Origin: DATFDN01 sp963830565
GTDB lineage: Bacteria > Pseudomonadota > Alphaproteobacteria > Acetobacterales > Acetobacteraceae
Assembly (NCBI GenBank): GCA_963830565.1
Contig: CAWHMO010000002.1
Coordinates: 375,687 to 439,686 of the forward strand
DNA: 64,000 bases
Direction: 5' to 3'
Numbering within the stretch: position 1 is the stretch's first letter; every line of letters begins with the position of its first letter. A model generated the notes under the pieces. That model was not told the DNA's origin. It made no database searches and worked only from the letters and a program-made list of their open reading frames with translations. The translations under genes and the position numbers were made by a program. This document shows, in pieces, positions 18,389 to 26,895 of the stretch.

Positions 18389-20527
18389 CTACAGCTGAAG
18401 CAGCAGCTTCGGAAGCTCATCTCCAGCCGGCTCGACGGCTCCGATGATCGCCGCCTCCAGCCCGGCGGCTCGCAGTGCCGCCACACACGCTCCCGCGCGC
18501 GTTGGAGATACGCCCGCGAGCAGACCGCCCGATGTCTGGGGATCGTTCAGCAGATCGATCAGCGGCCCGCGTTCGGAGAACTCCAGCAGCCGACGATTGT
18601 CGGGCGCGAGCGTGCTCTCAATCCCGGCTTGGGCCAGCTCCAGCGCCCCCGGCAACAGCGGCACCTCGGACGGGTGCAGCCTGGCGGACATGGCGGAGGC
18701 GCGCAGCATCTCCGCAAGGTGCCCGGCGAGGCCGAAGCCGGTGACGTCGGTGCAGGCGGACACGCCATGCGCGCGCAGAACGCGGGCCGCCTCGGCGTTG
18801 GTGCGGCACATGGACGCGACCGCCGCCTGCAGCCAGCGCGCCTTGGTCAGGCCCCGCATCTGTCCGGCCAGGATCACCCCGGTGCCCAGGGGCTTGGTCA
18901 GGATCAGCGCGTCGCCCGCCCGCAGTCCCGCCTTCCGCCAGGCGCGGCGCGGCTCCACCAGCCCGGAGACGGCAAAGCCCAGCGTCGCCTCCGCGCCCTC
19001 CCCGGAGTGTCCGCCGACTAGCGCGCAGTCATCCGCCTCCAGCACCAGCGCGGCACCCTGCATCATGGCCGCGAGGTCGGCGCCCATGCGTCCGCCGGGC
19101 GCATAGGGGACAGTGGCGACGGCCAGCGCCGTCCACGGCCGCGCCCCCATCGCATGGATGTCGGACAGGGCGTGCGCCGCGGCGATCTGGCCGAAGAGAA
19201 ACGGGTCGCCCAGGAAATCGCGGAAATGATCCACGCTCTGCACCACCGCCCGGCCGGGCGGCGGCTGCACGATGGCCGCGTCGTCGGCGCCGGCGAGGCC
19301 AAGCAGGATATCGGAGCGCGGCGTCGTTGGCAGCCTGGCCAGCACATCCGCCAGAGCCGCGGCGCCGATCTTGCCGCCGCACCCGGCGCAGCGCATCGCC
19401 TCGGCCTGCTCGCCCGTGGGCGCGGCCATGCGCATGGCGTACATCCTCATCCATCGCCGGTCGATCCAGTCCTTCCAGCGCCACATCAGCCGGCCCGAGG
19501 CAGTAATCCCGTTCCGCCACGCGACGGCTCGCCCATCCCCGAGCCCCAGGATCACCAGCGCCTGCGCCTGCGGTCGCCACTGCCGCGTGGGGCGGCCCTG
19601 CGCGGTCCGGCGCAGGTTCTCGGCGAGCGGCACGCCGGCACGAACCGCCCACACCCCGGCCTTCGGCCGCGGCGCCCCGATCAAGCTCGCGCAGTCGCCG
19701 GCGGCGAACACGAAAGGGTGGCTGATGCTGCGCAGATCCCGCCCGACGCGCACGCAGCCGGAGTTGTCGCAGGCCAGACCGGAGGCGGCCAGGAAGCGCG
19801 GCCCGACCACGCTGGTCGCCCAGAGCGCGGCGGCGGCGTCGAGGATGCTGCCGTCCGACAGCGCGAGCCGCCCGCCTATCAGGGCTTCGGCCCGCACTCC
19901 GCACACCATCTCCACCCCGGCCTCGGCCAGCGCGCCGCTCACGACGGCGCGGGCGCGACGTGGAGCCTCCGTCAGCGGCTCGGCGTCCGCCGCGACCAGC
20001 GCGATCCGCACCTGTCCGGCAAAGCGCCGCGCCAGCGCCAGCGCCAGTTCGGTCCCGCCGGCGCCCCCGCCGATCACGGCGATACGCGCACCCGGCGGAA
20101 GCTCGGTTTCCAGAGTGCCGAGCCGGTCGAGAAACCGCCCGATCGGCTTGACCGGAATCCCGGCGTCGGGGGGCATCAGCGGCAGCCCACCGACATCGAG
20201 CGACAGGAGATCGAACGGAATGGGCGGCCGGCCCGCCATCGACACGGTGCGGGCTGCCAGATCGATGCCGTCGGCCTCGGCCAGGATCAGCCGCGCCGCC
20301 GCCGCCGCGGCCAGGGGCGCGAGATCGATATGCGCCGCGTCGAACCCGTAATCGCCTCGCAGCAACCCCGGCAGCATTCCAGAATAGGGGGTGTGCGGCT
20401 CCCGCGCGATCAGCGTCAGCCGGATTCCGCGCTCGGGATGCAGCGCGAACCGACGCAATACCTCCACATGCGCGTGCCCGGCGCCGAGAAGGACGATGTC
20501 AGAGGTGATGGGGCCCGCGGGTTGCAT
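18389..20527 (-). CDS. selD: Bifunctional NADH dehydrogenase-like / selenide, water dikinase fusion
   Basis: A 712-residue fusion starting at MQPAGPITSDIVLLGAGHAH. The N-terminal ~370 residues are a FAD/NAD(P) disulfide-oxidoreductase module with DIVLLGAGHAHVEVL and a second nucleotide fold RIAVIGGGAGGTELALAL, plus FVFAAGDCAS. The C-terminal ~330 residues are SelD, with the catalytic Cys loop RCAGCGGKIG near residue 380, GADDAAIVQPP, ALSDIHAMGA and DVTGFGLAGHLAEM. SelD makes selenophosphate from selenide and ATP for selenocysteine or 2-selenouridine. The oxidoreductase half may supply reduced selenium; this is inferred. The fusion is known in several bacteria. No selA/selB lies nearby. Confidence 0.92.
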   Translation of the reverse strand: MQPAGPITSDIVLLGAGHAHVEVLRRFALHPERGIRLTLIAREPHTPYSGMLPGLLRGDYGFDAAHIDLAPLAAAAAARLILAEADGIDLAARTVSMAGRPPIPFDLLSLDVGGLPLMPPDAGIPVKPIGRFLDRLGTLETELPPGARIAVIGGGAGGTELALALARRFAGQVRIALVAADAEPLTEAPRRARAVVSGALAEAGVEMVCGVRAEALIGGRLALSDGSILDAAAALWATSVVGPRFLAASGLACDNSGCVRVGRDLRSISHPFVFAAGDCASLIGAPRPKAGVWAVRAGVPLAENLRRTAQGRPTRQWRPQAQALVILGLGDGRAVAWRNGITASGRLMWRWKDWIDRRWMRMYAMRMAAPTGEQAEAMRCAGCGGKIGAAALADVLARLPTTPRSDILLGLAGADDAAIVQPPPGRAVVQSVDHFRDFLGDPFLFGQIAAAHALSDIHAMGARPWTALAVATVPYAPGGRMGADLAAMMQGAALVLEADDCALVGGHSGEGAEATLGFAVSGLVEPRRAWRKAGLRAGDALILTKPLGTGVILAGQMRGLTKARWLQAAVASMCRTNAEAARVLRAHGVSACTDVTGFGLAGHLAEMLRASAMSARLHPSEVPLLPGALELAQAGIESTLAPDNRRLLEFSERGPLIDLLNDPQTSGGLLAGVSPTRAGACVAALRAAGLEAAIIGAVEPAGDELPKLLLQL

Positions 20528-20656
20528 CGCTCTGCGCCGCTCATAGCAGAGGGTCGCCCGACCGGCGAAACCGGCCCGCGCTGCTGACCTGACGGCGGCT
20601 GGCACGGGAGGGTCAGACCCGCCCTGCAATCTCGCCAGATGGCTCCGAAGTTCGGA

Positions 20657-21530
20657 CTAGGCGGCGGCCCGCTCGGCCGCGAAGATCGCGTCCACCGTCG
20701 CCCGAATGCTGTCGCGCCAATGCGGCAGGCGAACGCCGAACGTGGCGGCCAGCTTGCCGCAGTCCAGCCGCGAGTTCGGGCGGCCGTCGGGCCGGGGTGG
20801 GCCAGTCGGCGGTGGCGATGGCCTCCACCTCGGGCGGGGTCAGACCGTGGCGCGCCGCCTCCTCGAATGTCGCCTGCGCGAGGCCGTGCCACGTTGTCCA
20901 TCCGGTCCCGGCGGCATGGAATATGCCGGCGTGGTCGCTCAGGCGCTCGGCGATCGCCAGGATCGCATCCGCGAGGTCGGCGGCCGCGGTAGGGCAGCCC
21001 CGCTGATCGGCGACGACGCGCAGCCGGCTAGTCCGGCGTGCCGCCGCCAGCATGGTGCGGACGAAGTTCTTTCCCGTCGGCGAATAGACCCAGGAGGTGC
21101 GCAGCACGATCGCGCTCGGGCATTCCCGAAGCACCGCCTCCTCCCCGGCAAGCTTGCTCGCGCCATACACGCCCTGCGGGGAGGTCAAGTCGAGCTCATC
21201 GTACGGCGCGCCCTTCAGTCCGTCGAACACGTAATCGGTGGAGACATGGATCAGCCCCGCACCCGCCTCCGCGCAGAGCCGCGCCAGCAGCGCCGGCCCC
21301 TCGTGGTTGGCCCGGAACGCGGCCTCGGCATCCGCTTCGGCGGCATCAACGGCTGTGTAGGAGGCGGCGTTGACCAAGAGGGAGGGAGACATGGCGCGGA
21401 ACACGGCCTTGACACTTTCTAGCCGGTCGAAATCGAAATCGGGCCGCCCCACGCGCCGCACCCGGTCGCCACCGGCCATCGCCAGCGCAGTGGCGAGCTG
21501 GCCCGCCCCGCCGGTGACCAGGATCGTCAT
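20657..21530 (-). pseudogene. rfbD: dTDP-4-dehydrorhamnose reductase, frameshifted
   Basis: An SDR-fold RmlD with TGGAGQLATAL at the N-terminus, the catalytic YGASKLAGEE and STDYVFDG. Near 20777-20783 (a GCCGCCC run on the coding strand) the frame breaks after WPTPARRPP. Family-like sequence resumes in another frame as NSRLDCGKLAATFG and ends AIFAAERAAA at a TAG at 20657. One extra base explains the break. It would reduce dTDP-4-keto-L-rhamnose to dTDP-L-rhamnose. Last gene of rfbBACD; it overlaps rfbC by four bases. Real mutation or sequence error cannot be told apart here. Confidence 0.85.
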
Positions 21531-22084
21531 ACGGCGAACCAGGCCGGGCAGTCGCGCAACTGCGGCAACTCGATGTCCTTGTCGGACAGCAGCGCGGCTT
21601 CCCGCGATACCGGCCAGGGCAGCACCAGGTCGGGATCGTTCCAGATCACCCCACGCTCGGCGGCGCGGTCATAATCCGCGGTGACCTTGTAGCTCACTTC
21701 GGTCTCCGGTTCGAGCGTGCAGAACCCGTGCAGGAAGCCGCCGGGAATCCAGAGCTGAGACCAGTTCTCCGCGCTCAGCACCGCCGCGACATGCTTGCCG
21801 TAGCTGGGCGAGCCGTAGCGGACATCCACCGCCACGTCCCAGATCGCCCCGCGCACGCAGCGCACCAGCTTGCCTTGTACATTCGGCGCCACCTGCAGGT
21901 GCAGCCCCCGGACCGTCCCGCGCCGGGACGACAGGCTATGGTTATCCTGGACGAACGGCCCAGCGATGCCGAGCGCGGCGTAGCGCCGCTGGCTCCAGGT
22001 CTCGGAAAAGAACCCGCGCTGATCGGCGAAGCGCGGCGGGGTCACCAGCAGAACTTCCGGGATCGCCAGGCGCTCGACGTTCAT
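21527..22084 (-). CDS. rfbC: dTDP-4-dehydrorhamnose 3,5-epimerase
   Basis: A 185-residue cupin starting at MNVERLAIPEVLLV. Family landmarks are FVQDNHSLSSRRGTVRGLHL (catalytic His region), RCVRGAIWDVAVDVR and WIPGGFLHGFCTL. It epimerises C3 and C5 of dTDP-4-keto-6-deoxyglucose in dTDP-L-rhamnose synthesis. The start overlaps the rfbA stop by four bases, and the stop overlaps the rfbD start by four bases. Length is standard for RmlC. Confidence 0.95.
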   Translation of the reverse strand: MNVERLAIPEVLLVTPPRFADQRGFFSETWSQRRYAALGIAGPFVQDNHSLSSRRGTVRGLHLQVAPNVQGKLVRCVRGAIWDVAVDVRYGSPSYGKHVAAVLSAENWSQLWIPGGFLHGFCTLEPETEVSYKVTADYDRAAERGVIWNDPDLVLPWPVSREAALLSDKDIELPQLRDCPAWFAV

Positions 22085-22956
22085 CCGTGCTTCCCGTCCG
22101 CCACATCCCGCAGCGCCCGGCCAAGCTCGGTCTTGCCCAACGCTTCGGCCTCGCGCCGCAGCGCGGCGGCGTCGATGAAGCCCATGCGGAACGCCACCTC
22201 CTCCGGGCAGCCCACGAGCAACCCGGTGCGGGCCTGGATGGTCTGCACATACGTCGCCGCTTGCAGCAGGCTGTCGGGCGTGCCCGCGTCCAGCCACGCG
22301 CAGCCGCGCGACAAGCGCTCGACATGCAACTGGCCCGCCTCAAGATAGATGCGGTTGAGGTCGGTGATCTCCAGCTCCCCGCGCGCGGAGGGGCGGATGG
22401 CGGAAGCGAGCTCCGTCACGCTCCGGTCGTAGAAATAAAGGCCCGTCACTGCCCAGTCGGAGCGCGGGGCGACCGGCTTCTCCTCGATCTCGACCGCGCG
22501 CCCGGACTCGTCGAACATGACCACGCCATATCGCTCCGGGTCGCGCACCTCATAGGCGAACACGGTGGCCCCGCTCGCGCGCTCGACGGCTCTGCGGAGC
22601 AAGGTCGAGAGGTGGTCGGCGTGGATCAGGTTGTCGCCAAGCGCCAATGCGCAGGCCTCGCCCGCGATCCAGTCCCGTCCGATCAGGAAGGCTTGCGCCA
22701 GCCCCTCCGGCCGCGGCTGCTCGGCATAGGCGATGCGGATGCCGAGCCGCGCGCCGTCGCCCAGTAGGCGGCGGAACTGCGGGAGATCCTGTGGCGTGGA
22801 GATCACCAGGATATCTCGGATTCCCGCCAGCATCAGCGTCGAAAGCGGGTAATAGACCATTGGCTTGTCATAGACCGGCAGGAGCTGCTTGGAGGCGGCA
22901 AGCGTCGCCGGATGCAGCCTGGTGCCGGAGCCGCCGGCGAGGATGATGCCCTTCAC
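22081..22956 (-). CDS. rfbA: Glucose-1-phosphate thymidylyltransferase
   Basis: A 291-residue nucleotidyltransferase. The GTG start at 22956 forms a GTGA overlap with the rfbB stop and gives the canonical N-terminus MKGIILAGGSGTRLHPAT. Other landmarks are KQLLPVYDKPMVYYPLSTLM, ALGDNLIHADHL and EIEEKPVAPRSDWAVTGLYF. It makes dTDP-glucose from dTTP and glucose-1-phosphate, the first step of the rhamnose pathway. Length is normal. Confidence 0.96.
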   Translation of the reverse strand: MKGIILAGGSGTRLHPATLAASKQLLPVYDKPMVYYPLSTLMLAGIRDILVISTPQDLPQFRRLLGDGARLGIRIAYAEQPRPEGLAQAFLIGRDWIAGEACALALGDNLIHADHLSTLLRRAVERASGATVFAYEVRDPERYGVVMFDESGRAVEIEEKPVAPRSDWAVTGLYFYDRSVTELASAIRPSARGELEITDLNRIYLEAGQLHVERLSRGCAWLDAGTPDSLLQAATYVQTIQARTGLLVGCPEEVAFRMGFIDAAALRREAEALGKTELGRALRDVADGKHG

Positions 22957-24017
22957 GCGGCAATCTCCGCGTTCGTGCCGAGCCGCTGCCCGGCATAGCG
23001 TGACCGAACGCCTTGCCACCAGGCGCGGTTCTCCAGGTACCAATCGATGGTGCGCGACAGCCCAGCCTCGAAATTGTGCGGCGCGCGCCACTCCAACGCG
23101 GCCTCCGTGCGCGCCGGGTCGATCTCGTAGCGGAAATCGTGGCCCGGCCGGTCGGCGACGAAGCGGATCAGCCGCTCCCGCGGGCCGGCAGGGTCGGGCG
23201 CGCGGCGGTCGAGATGGGCGCAGATCGCGCGCACCACGTCGAGATTGGTGCGCGGCTGGCGGGCGCCGATGGCATAGGTCGCTCCGGGCGCCCCCTGCTC
23301 GACCACGCGCACCAGCGCCGCCGCATGGTCCTCGACGAACAGCCAGTCGCGCTGGTTCGACCCGTCGCCGTACACCGGCAGTTCCTTGCCCTCCAGTGCG
23401 TTCAGCGTCACCAGCGGGATCAGCTTCTCGGGAAATTGCCACGGGCCGTAATTGTTCGTGGTGTTGCTGACGATGACCGGCAACCCGTAGGTGTGGAACC
23501 ATGCCCGCGCCAGATGGTCGGACGCGGCCTTGGACGCCGCGTAAGGGCTGCGCGGGTCGTAGCGCGTCTCCTCGGTGAAGGCCGGGTCGCCCGCGCCGAG
23601 GGCGCCGAACACCTCGTCGGTGGAGACGTGGTGGAAGCGGAAGGCGTTCCGTGCGCCCGGCGGCAGCCCCGCCCAGTGGCGCCTTGCCGCCTCCAACAGC
23701 ACGAAGCTGCCGACGACGTTGGTCTGGATGAAGGCGCCCGGTCCGTCGATGGATCGATCGACATGGCTTTCGGCGGCCAGGTGCATCACCGCGTCGGGCC
23801 GGTGGGTCGCGAGCACATCCCGCATCGCCGCGGGATCGGCGATGTCGGCGCGCACCAGGATGTGGCGCGGGTGATGCCGCGCCTCCTCCAGCGCCTCCTC
23901 GGAGGCGGCATAGGTCATCTTGTCCACGTTGACGACGACATGGCCCGTGCAGCGCATCAGGTGCCGCACGACGGCCGAGCCGATAAATCCGCAGCCACCG
24001 GTCAGAAGCAGCTTCAT
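22953..24017 (-). CDS. rfbB: dTDP-glucose 4,6-dehydratase
   Basis: A 354-residue extended SDR. The NAD motif is TGGCGFIGSAVVRHL, HLAAESHVDRSIDGP follows, and the catalytic YAASKAASDHL is preceded by HVSTDEVFG. It converts dTDP-glucose to dTDP-4-keto-6-deoxyglucose. It is the first gene of rfbB-A-C-D, all joined by four-base overlaps, so the operon promoter should lie between this gene and crcB (24018-24104). dTDP-rhamnose feeds lipopolysaccharide or exopolysaccharide. Confidence 0.97.
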   Translation of the reverse strand: MKLLLTGGCGFIGSAVVRHLMRCTGHVVVNVDKMTYAASEEALEEARHHPRHILVRADIADPAAMRDVLATHRPDAVMHLAAESHVDRSIDGPGAFIQTNVVGSFVLLEAARRHWAGLPPGARNAFRFHHVSTDEVFGALGAGDPAFTEETRYDPRSPYAASKAASDHLARAWFHTYGLPVIVSNTTNNYGPWQFPEKLIPLVTLNALEGKELPVYGDGSNQRDWLFVEDHAAALVRVVEQGAPGATYAIGARQPRTNLDVVRAICAHLDRRAPDPAGPRERLIRFVADRPGHDFRYEIDPARTEAALEWRAPHNFEAGLSRTIDWYLENRAWWQGVRSRYAGQRLGTNAEIAA

Positions 24018-24104
24018 CCGGAATAACGTCCCGCAGTTTCGCGCGGGGTTAGGCCGGCCTTGCTTGCGTGGTCAACAAGAATGCGCCATGGCCCGGCGTC
24101 AAGG

Positions 24105-24500
24105 CTACCGCCGGACCAGCGCCGCCGCGCCATAATGACCCGCCGCTACCGCCGCGAGGCACAGCGCAACGGATAGTCCGATATTCGCGATGGCCGGCCC
24201 CGCCCGGCCATGGCGCAGCAGCTCCAGCGTCTGCAGGCTGAATGACGAGAAGGTGGTGAACCCGCCGCATACCCCGATCATGACGAAGGCCCGCGCCTCG
24301 GCCGTCGCGGCGAAGCGGCCGCCGACCCCGTCGGTCAGCGTGCCGAAAAACCCGATCACGAAGGATCCGAGGACGTTGATGAGGATGGTGCCCCAGGGAA
24401 ACGTGGCTCCGGCCACCCGAGCCACGGCGAGCGTGGCCCAAGCGCGCGCCATGCTTCCCAGCGCTCCACCGAGCCCGATCAGCACGTAGCTCAACAGCAT
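24105..24500 (-). CDS. crcB: Fluoride-specific ion channel CrcB/Fluc
   Basis: A 131-residue protein starting at MLLSYVLIGLGGALGSMARA, with four hydrophobic segments. The family signature is VCGGFTTFSSFSLQTLEL, with GTILINVLGSFVIGFF in the second segment. CrcB dimers export fluoride across the inner membrane. No fluoride riboswitch was recognised upstream. Length is typical. A longer upstream reading to 24560 lacks family similarity. Confidence 0.93.
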   Translation of the reverse strand: MLLSYVLIGLGGALGSMARAWATLAVARVAGATFPWGTILINVLGSFVIGFFGTLTDGVGGRFAATAEARAFVMIGVCGGFTTFSSFSLQTLELLRHGRAGPAIANIGLSVALCLAAVAAGHYGAAALVRR

Positions 24501-24615
24501 CCGGCCTCTCCCGAGCAGCCATCTCCAGGCATCCGCATGCTGCCGCCTCATGGGAACCACGGATATCGGCTCTGCGAAGGCTGCATGGGGCCGGCCCTGG
24601 AACCTCTATCATAAC

Positions 24616-24636
24616 GTGTGCTTATAATAAGGACAC
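24616..24636. promoter_or_regulatory. Palindromic operator overlapping a -10 box upstream of marR
   Basis: The 21-base site has arms GTGTGCTTAT and ATAAGGACAC around a central A; nine of ten arm positions are complementary. A consensus-like TATAAT (24623-24628) sits inside it, 27 bases before the marR GTG start. Symmetry, size and position fit a MarR dimer site, so the gene is probably autoregulated. The target is inferred from sequence alone. Confidence 0.7.
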
Positions 24637-24654
24637 TATCGAGGGTCTCCTGCC

Positions 24655-25122
24655 GTGGCGGATTATCGGCACGAGCTTCTGTTTCTGCTCCACGATGTGG
24701 CCCGGCTGCTCCGCGTCGATGCCGACAAGCGCGCGCGCTGCCAAGGCATGACACGCGCCCAATGGGCGATCCTGATTTGGCTCGAACGTCAGCCCGGCAT
24801 CTCGCAGAAGGAGCTGGCCGAGCTGCTGGAGGTCGAGCCGATCACCGTCGCCCGCCTGATCGACCGCCTGGAGGCGCGCGGCATGGTCGAACGCCGGCCG
24901 GACCCGCGCGACCGGCGCATCTGGCGCCTGCATCTCCGCGCTCCGGCGTTCCCCATGTTGCGCGAGATCGACCATCAGCGGGCCGACATCTTCGATATCG
25001 TGGCGCAAGGGGTGGACCCCGCCACCCTGGAGGCGATGACCGAGGCGCTGGTGACCATGAAAGCGTCCCTGGTCCGCTCTGCCCAGGCCCGCCGCGAGGC
25101 CGAGGCGGTGTTGGCCGGCTGA
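24655..25122 (+). CDS. MarR family transcriptional regulator
   Basis: A 155-residue winged-helix regulator with a GTG start and GAGGG upstream. The recognition helix region is QKELAELLEVEPITVARLID, followed by the wing LEARGMVERRPDPRDRRIW with the conserved D-x-R. MarR proteins bind palindromes as dimers and are released by phenolic or oxidant ligands. A palindrome overlaps the gene's own -10 box. The regulated target beyond itself is not evident: the next gene is convergent, and crcB is divergent. Confidence 0.92.
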   Translation: MADYRHELLFLLHDVARLLRVDADKRARCQGMTRAQWAILIWLERQPGISQKELAELLEVEPITVARLIDRLEARGMVERRPDPRDRRIWRLHLRAPAFPMLREIDHQRADIFDIVAQGVDPATLEAMTEALVTMKASLVRSAQARREAEAVLAG

Positions 25123-25127
25123 GCGCG

Positions 25128-25439
25128 CTATCGCTGGCCAGGCGACGAGTTATAGGCCGGCGCAGCCCAGCCATAAGACTGGCTGCCAGAGCCGGCAAGC
25201 CCGGTGCTGCCCGCGTTCGGCGATGACGTCCCAGGTGCCTGCATGGACGCAGTCGCTTTGTTGTTGCTGGTCGAGTACATCGGCACCGGCTCATTTCGGG
25301 TGAACAGGCCGCTGTTCTGCTGGTTCCCCGGCTTCGGCCCGCCAGTGCCCTGCCCTTGGGTCGGTCCCTGGCTTTGCTGGGCCAACGCCGTGCCGGCCAT
25401 GGCCAGCAGCCAGCCCGCCGCGATCAATGTCCTACGCAT
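25128..25439 (-). CDS. Small secreted hypothetical protein
   Basis: A 103-residue protein with a signal peptide (MRRTLIAAGWLLAMAGTALA) cleaved before QQSQGPTQGQ. The mature part is short, polar and rich in Gly, Gln, Ser and Asn, with no Cys and no recognised domain. It is convergent with marR, five bases apart. No function can be assigned; a periplasmic or surface role follows only from the signal. Confidence 0.6.
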   Translation of the reverse strand: MRRTLIAAGWLLAMAGTALAQQSQGPTQGQGTGGPKPGNQQNSGLFTRNEPVPMYSTSNNKATASMQAPGTSSPNAGSTGLAGSGSQSYGWAAPAYNSSPGQR

Positions 25440-25555
25440 CGCCTTGCCTCCTGTCTCGTCAGCGGCACAACGCCAGGCCGCGATCCGCGTTGCCGGGCTC
25501 GATTGACAGCGCCCGGCCCGAGTTTATGCATCGCCGGACCGTTCGGAGGATGCGC

Positions 25556-26725
25556 ATGGGTCTGCCGCTGGAGGGCCTCACCGTCCTGGAGTTCACGCAC
25601 ACCGTCATGGGGCCGACTTGCGGGGTGGTGCTGGCCGATCTGGGGGCGGACGTGATCCGGGTGGAACCGGCGCCGGACGGCGATCGCACACGGCGTCTGC
25701 ATGGCTTCGCCACCGGGTTCTTCTCCTACTTCAACCGCAACAAGCGCTGCATTTGCATTGATCTTAAGCACCAAGGCGGGGTGGCGGTGGCGCGCGACCT
25801 GCTGGCCCGCGCCGACGTGCTGATCGAGAATTACGGCCCTGGCACGATGGAACGCCTCGGCCTGGGATGGGAGCAGGCGCGCGCGGTCAATCCGCGCCTG
25901 ATCTACTGCGCGCTGAAGGGCTTCCTGCCCGGCCCCTACGAGCACCGCCCGGCGCTGGACGAGGTGGTCCAGTTCATGACCGGGCTCGCCTACATGACCG
26001 GCCCGCCAGGCCGGCCGCTGCGCGCCGGCTCCTCGGTCATCGACATCATGGGTGGGGTGATGGGCGACGTCGCGATCCTGGCGGCGCTGCGCAGCCGCGA
26101 CCATGACGGACGGGGCCGGAAGGTGACCAGCGCGCTATTCGAATCCTCGGCCTTCCTGGTGGCCCAGCACATGGCCGGCGAAGCCGCGAGCGGCCAGCCC
26201 GTGCCGCCGATGCCCGTGCGCGAGAGCGCCTGGGGCATCTACGAGACCTTCGATACCGCCGACGGCGAGATGCTGTTCGTCGGAATCACCTCGGACAATC
26301 ACTGGCGGGCCTTCTGCGAGCACTTCGCCCGCCTCGAGCTGTTCGCCGACCCACGTTTCAGGACCAACGCCGATCGCGTGAGGAACCGGGCCGCGCTGCG
26401 CGAACATGTGGCGGACGTCGCCCGCGCGCATGACCGCGCTACGCTCACCCGCGTCATGGACGAAGCAGGCATCCCGTTCTCGCCGGTGAACACGCCATCG
26501 GACCTGTTCCACGACCCGCAGATGCTGGCGCACGCGCTGGCCGTACGAATGCCGGACGGGACGACGGCGGAACTGCCGCCCCTGCCCGTCTCGATCGACG
26601 AGGCGACTTTGGGACTTAGGCTGCAACCGCCCGCCGCAGGTGAGCACACCGACGCCATATTGCGCGAGGCGGGCTACGCCGCCGAGCACGTGGCGGCGCT
26701 GCGTGCAGCGGGGATCGTCCGGTAG
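25556..26725 (+). CDS. CaiB/BaiF family (class III) CoA-transferase
   Basis: A 389-residue protein starting at MGLPLEGLTVLEFTHTVMGP. Family stretches are VLADLGADVIRVEPAPDGD, FFSYFNRNKRCICIDLKHQ and RADVLIENYGPGTMERLGL. The usual catalytic Asp region appears as RPALDEVVQFMTG. Class III enzymes move CoA between acyl-CoA and free acids such as formate/oxalate or carnitine derivatives. Donor and acceptor cannot be named. It stands alone, upstream of an ABC binding protein gene by 170 bases. Confidence 0.88.
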   Translation: MGLPLEGLTVLEFTHTVMGPTCGVVLADLGADVIRVEPAPDGDRTRRLHGFATGFFSYFNRNKRCICIDLKHQGGVAVARDLLARADVLIENYGPGTMERLGLGWEQARAVNPRLIYCALKGFLPGPYEHRPALDEVVQFMTGLAYMTGPPGRPLRAGSSVIDIMGGVMGDVAILAALRSRDHDGRGRKVTSALFESSAFLVAQHMAGEAASGQPVPPMPVRESAWGIYETFDTADGEMLFVGITSDNHWRAFCEHFARLELFADPRFRTNADRVRNRAALREHVADVARAHDRATLTRVMDEAGIPFSPVNTPSDLFHDPQMLAHALAVRMPDGTTAELPPLPVSIDEATLGLRLQPPAAGEHTDAILREAGYAAEHVAALRAAGIVR

Positions 26726-26895
26726 TTAGAAACCTTTCCTGCACAGACCAAGCGCCAGTCCCGAGCGCAATGCACGGGGAGAGCCAGACAAAGCGGTCTC
26801 GAAGTGGACTGAGGAAATCGTCAGTTGCGCAACTCACGGTCGCCATCCACATTTGGCCGCTCACGAAACGGGAAGAAACGGGACGGAGCAATCAC

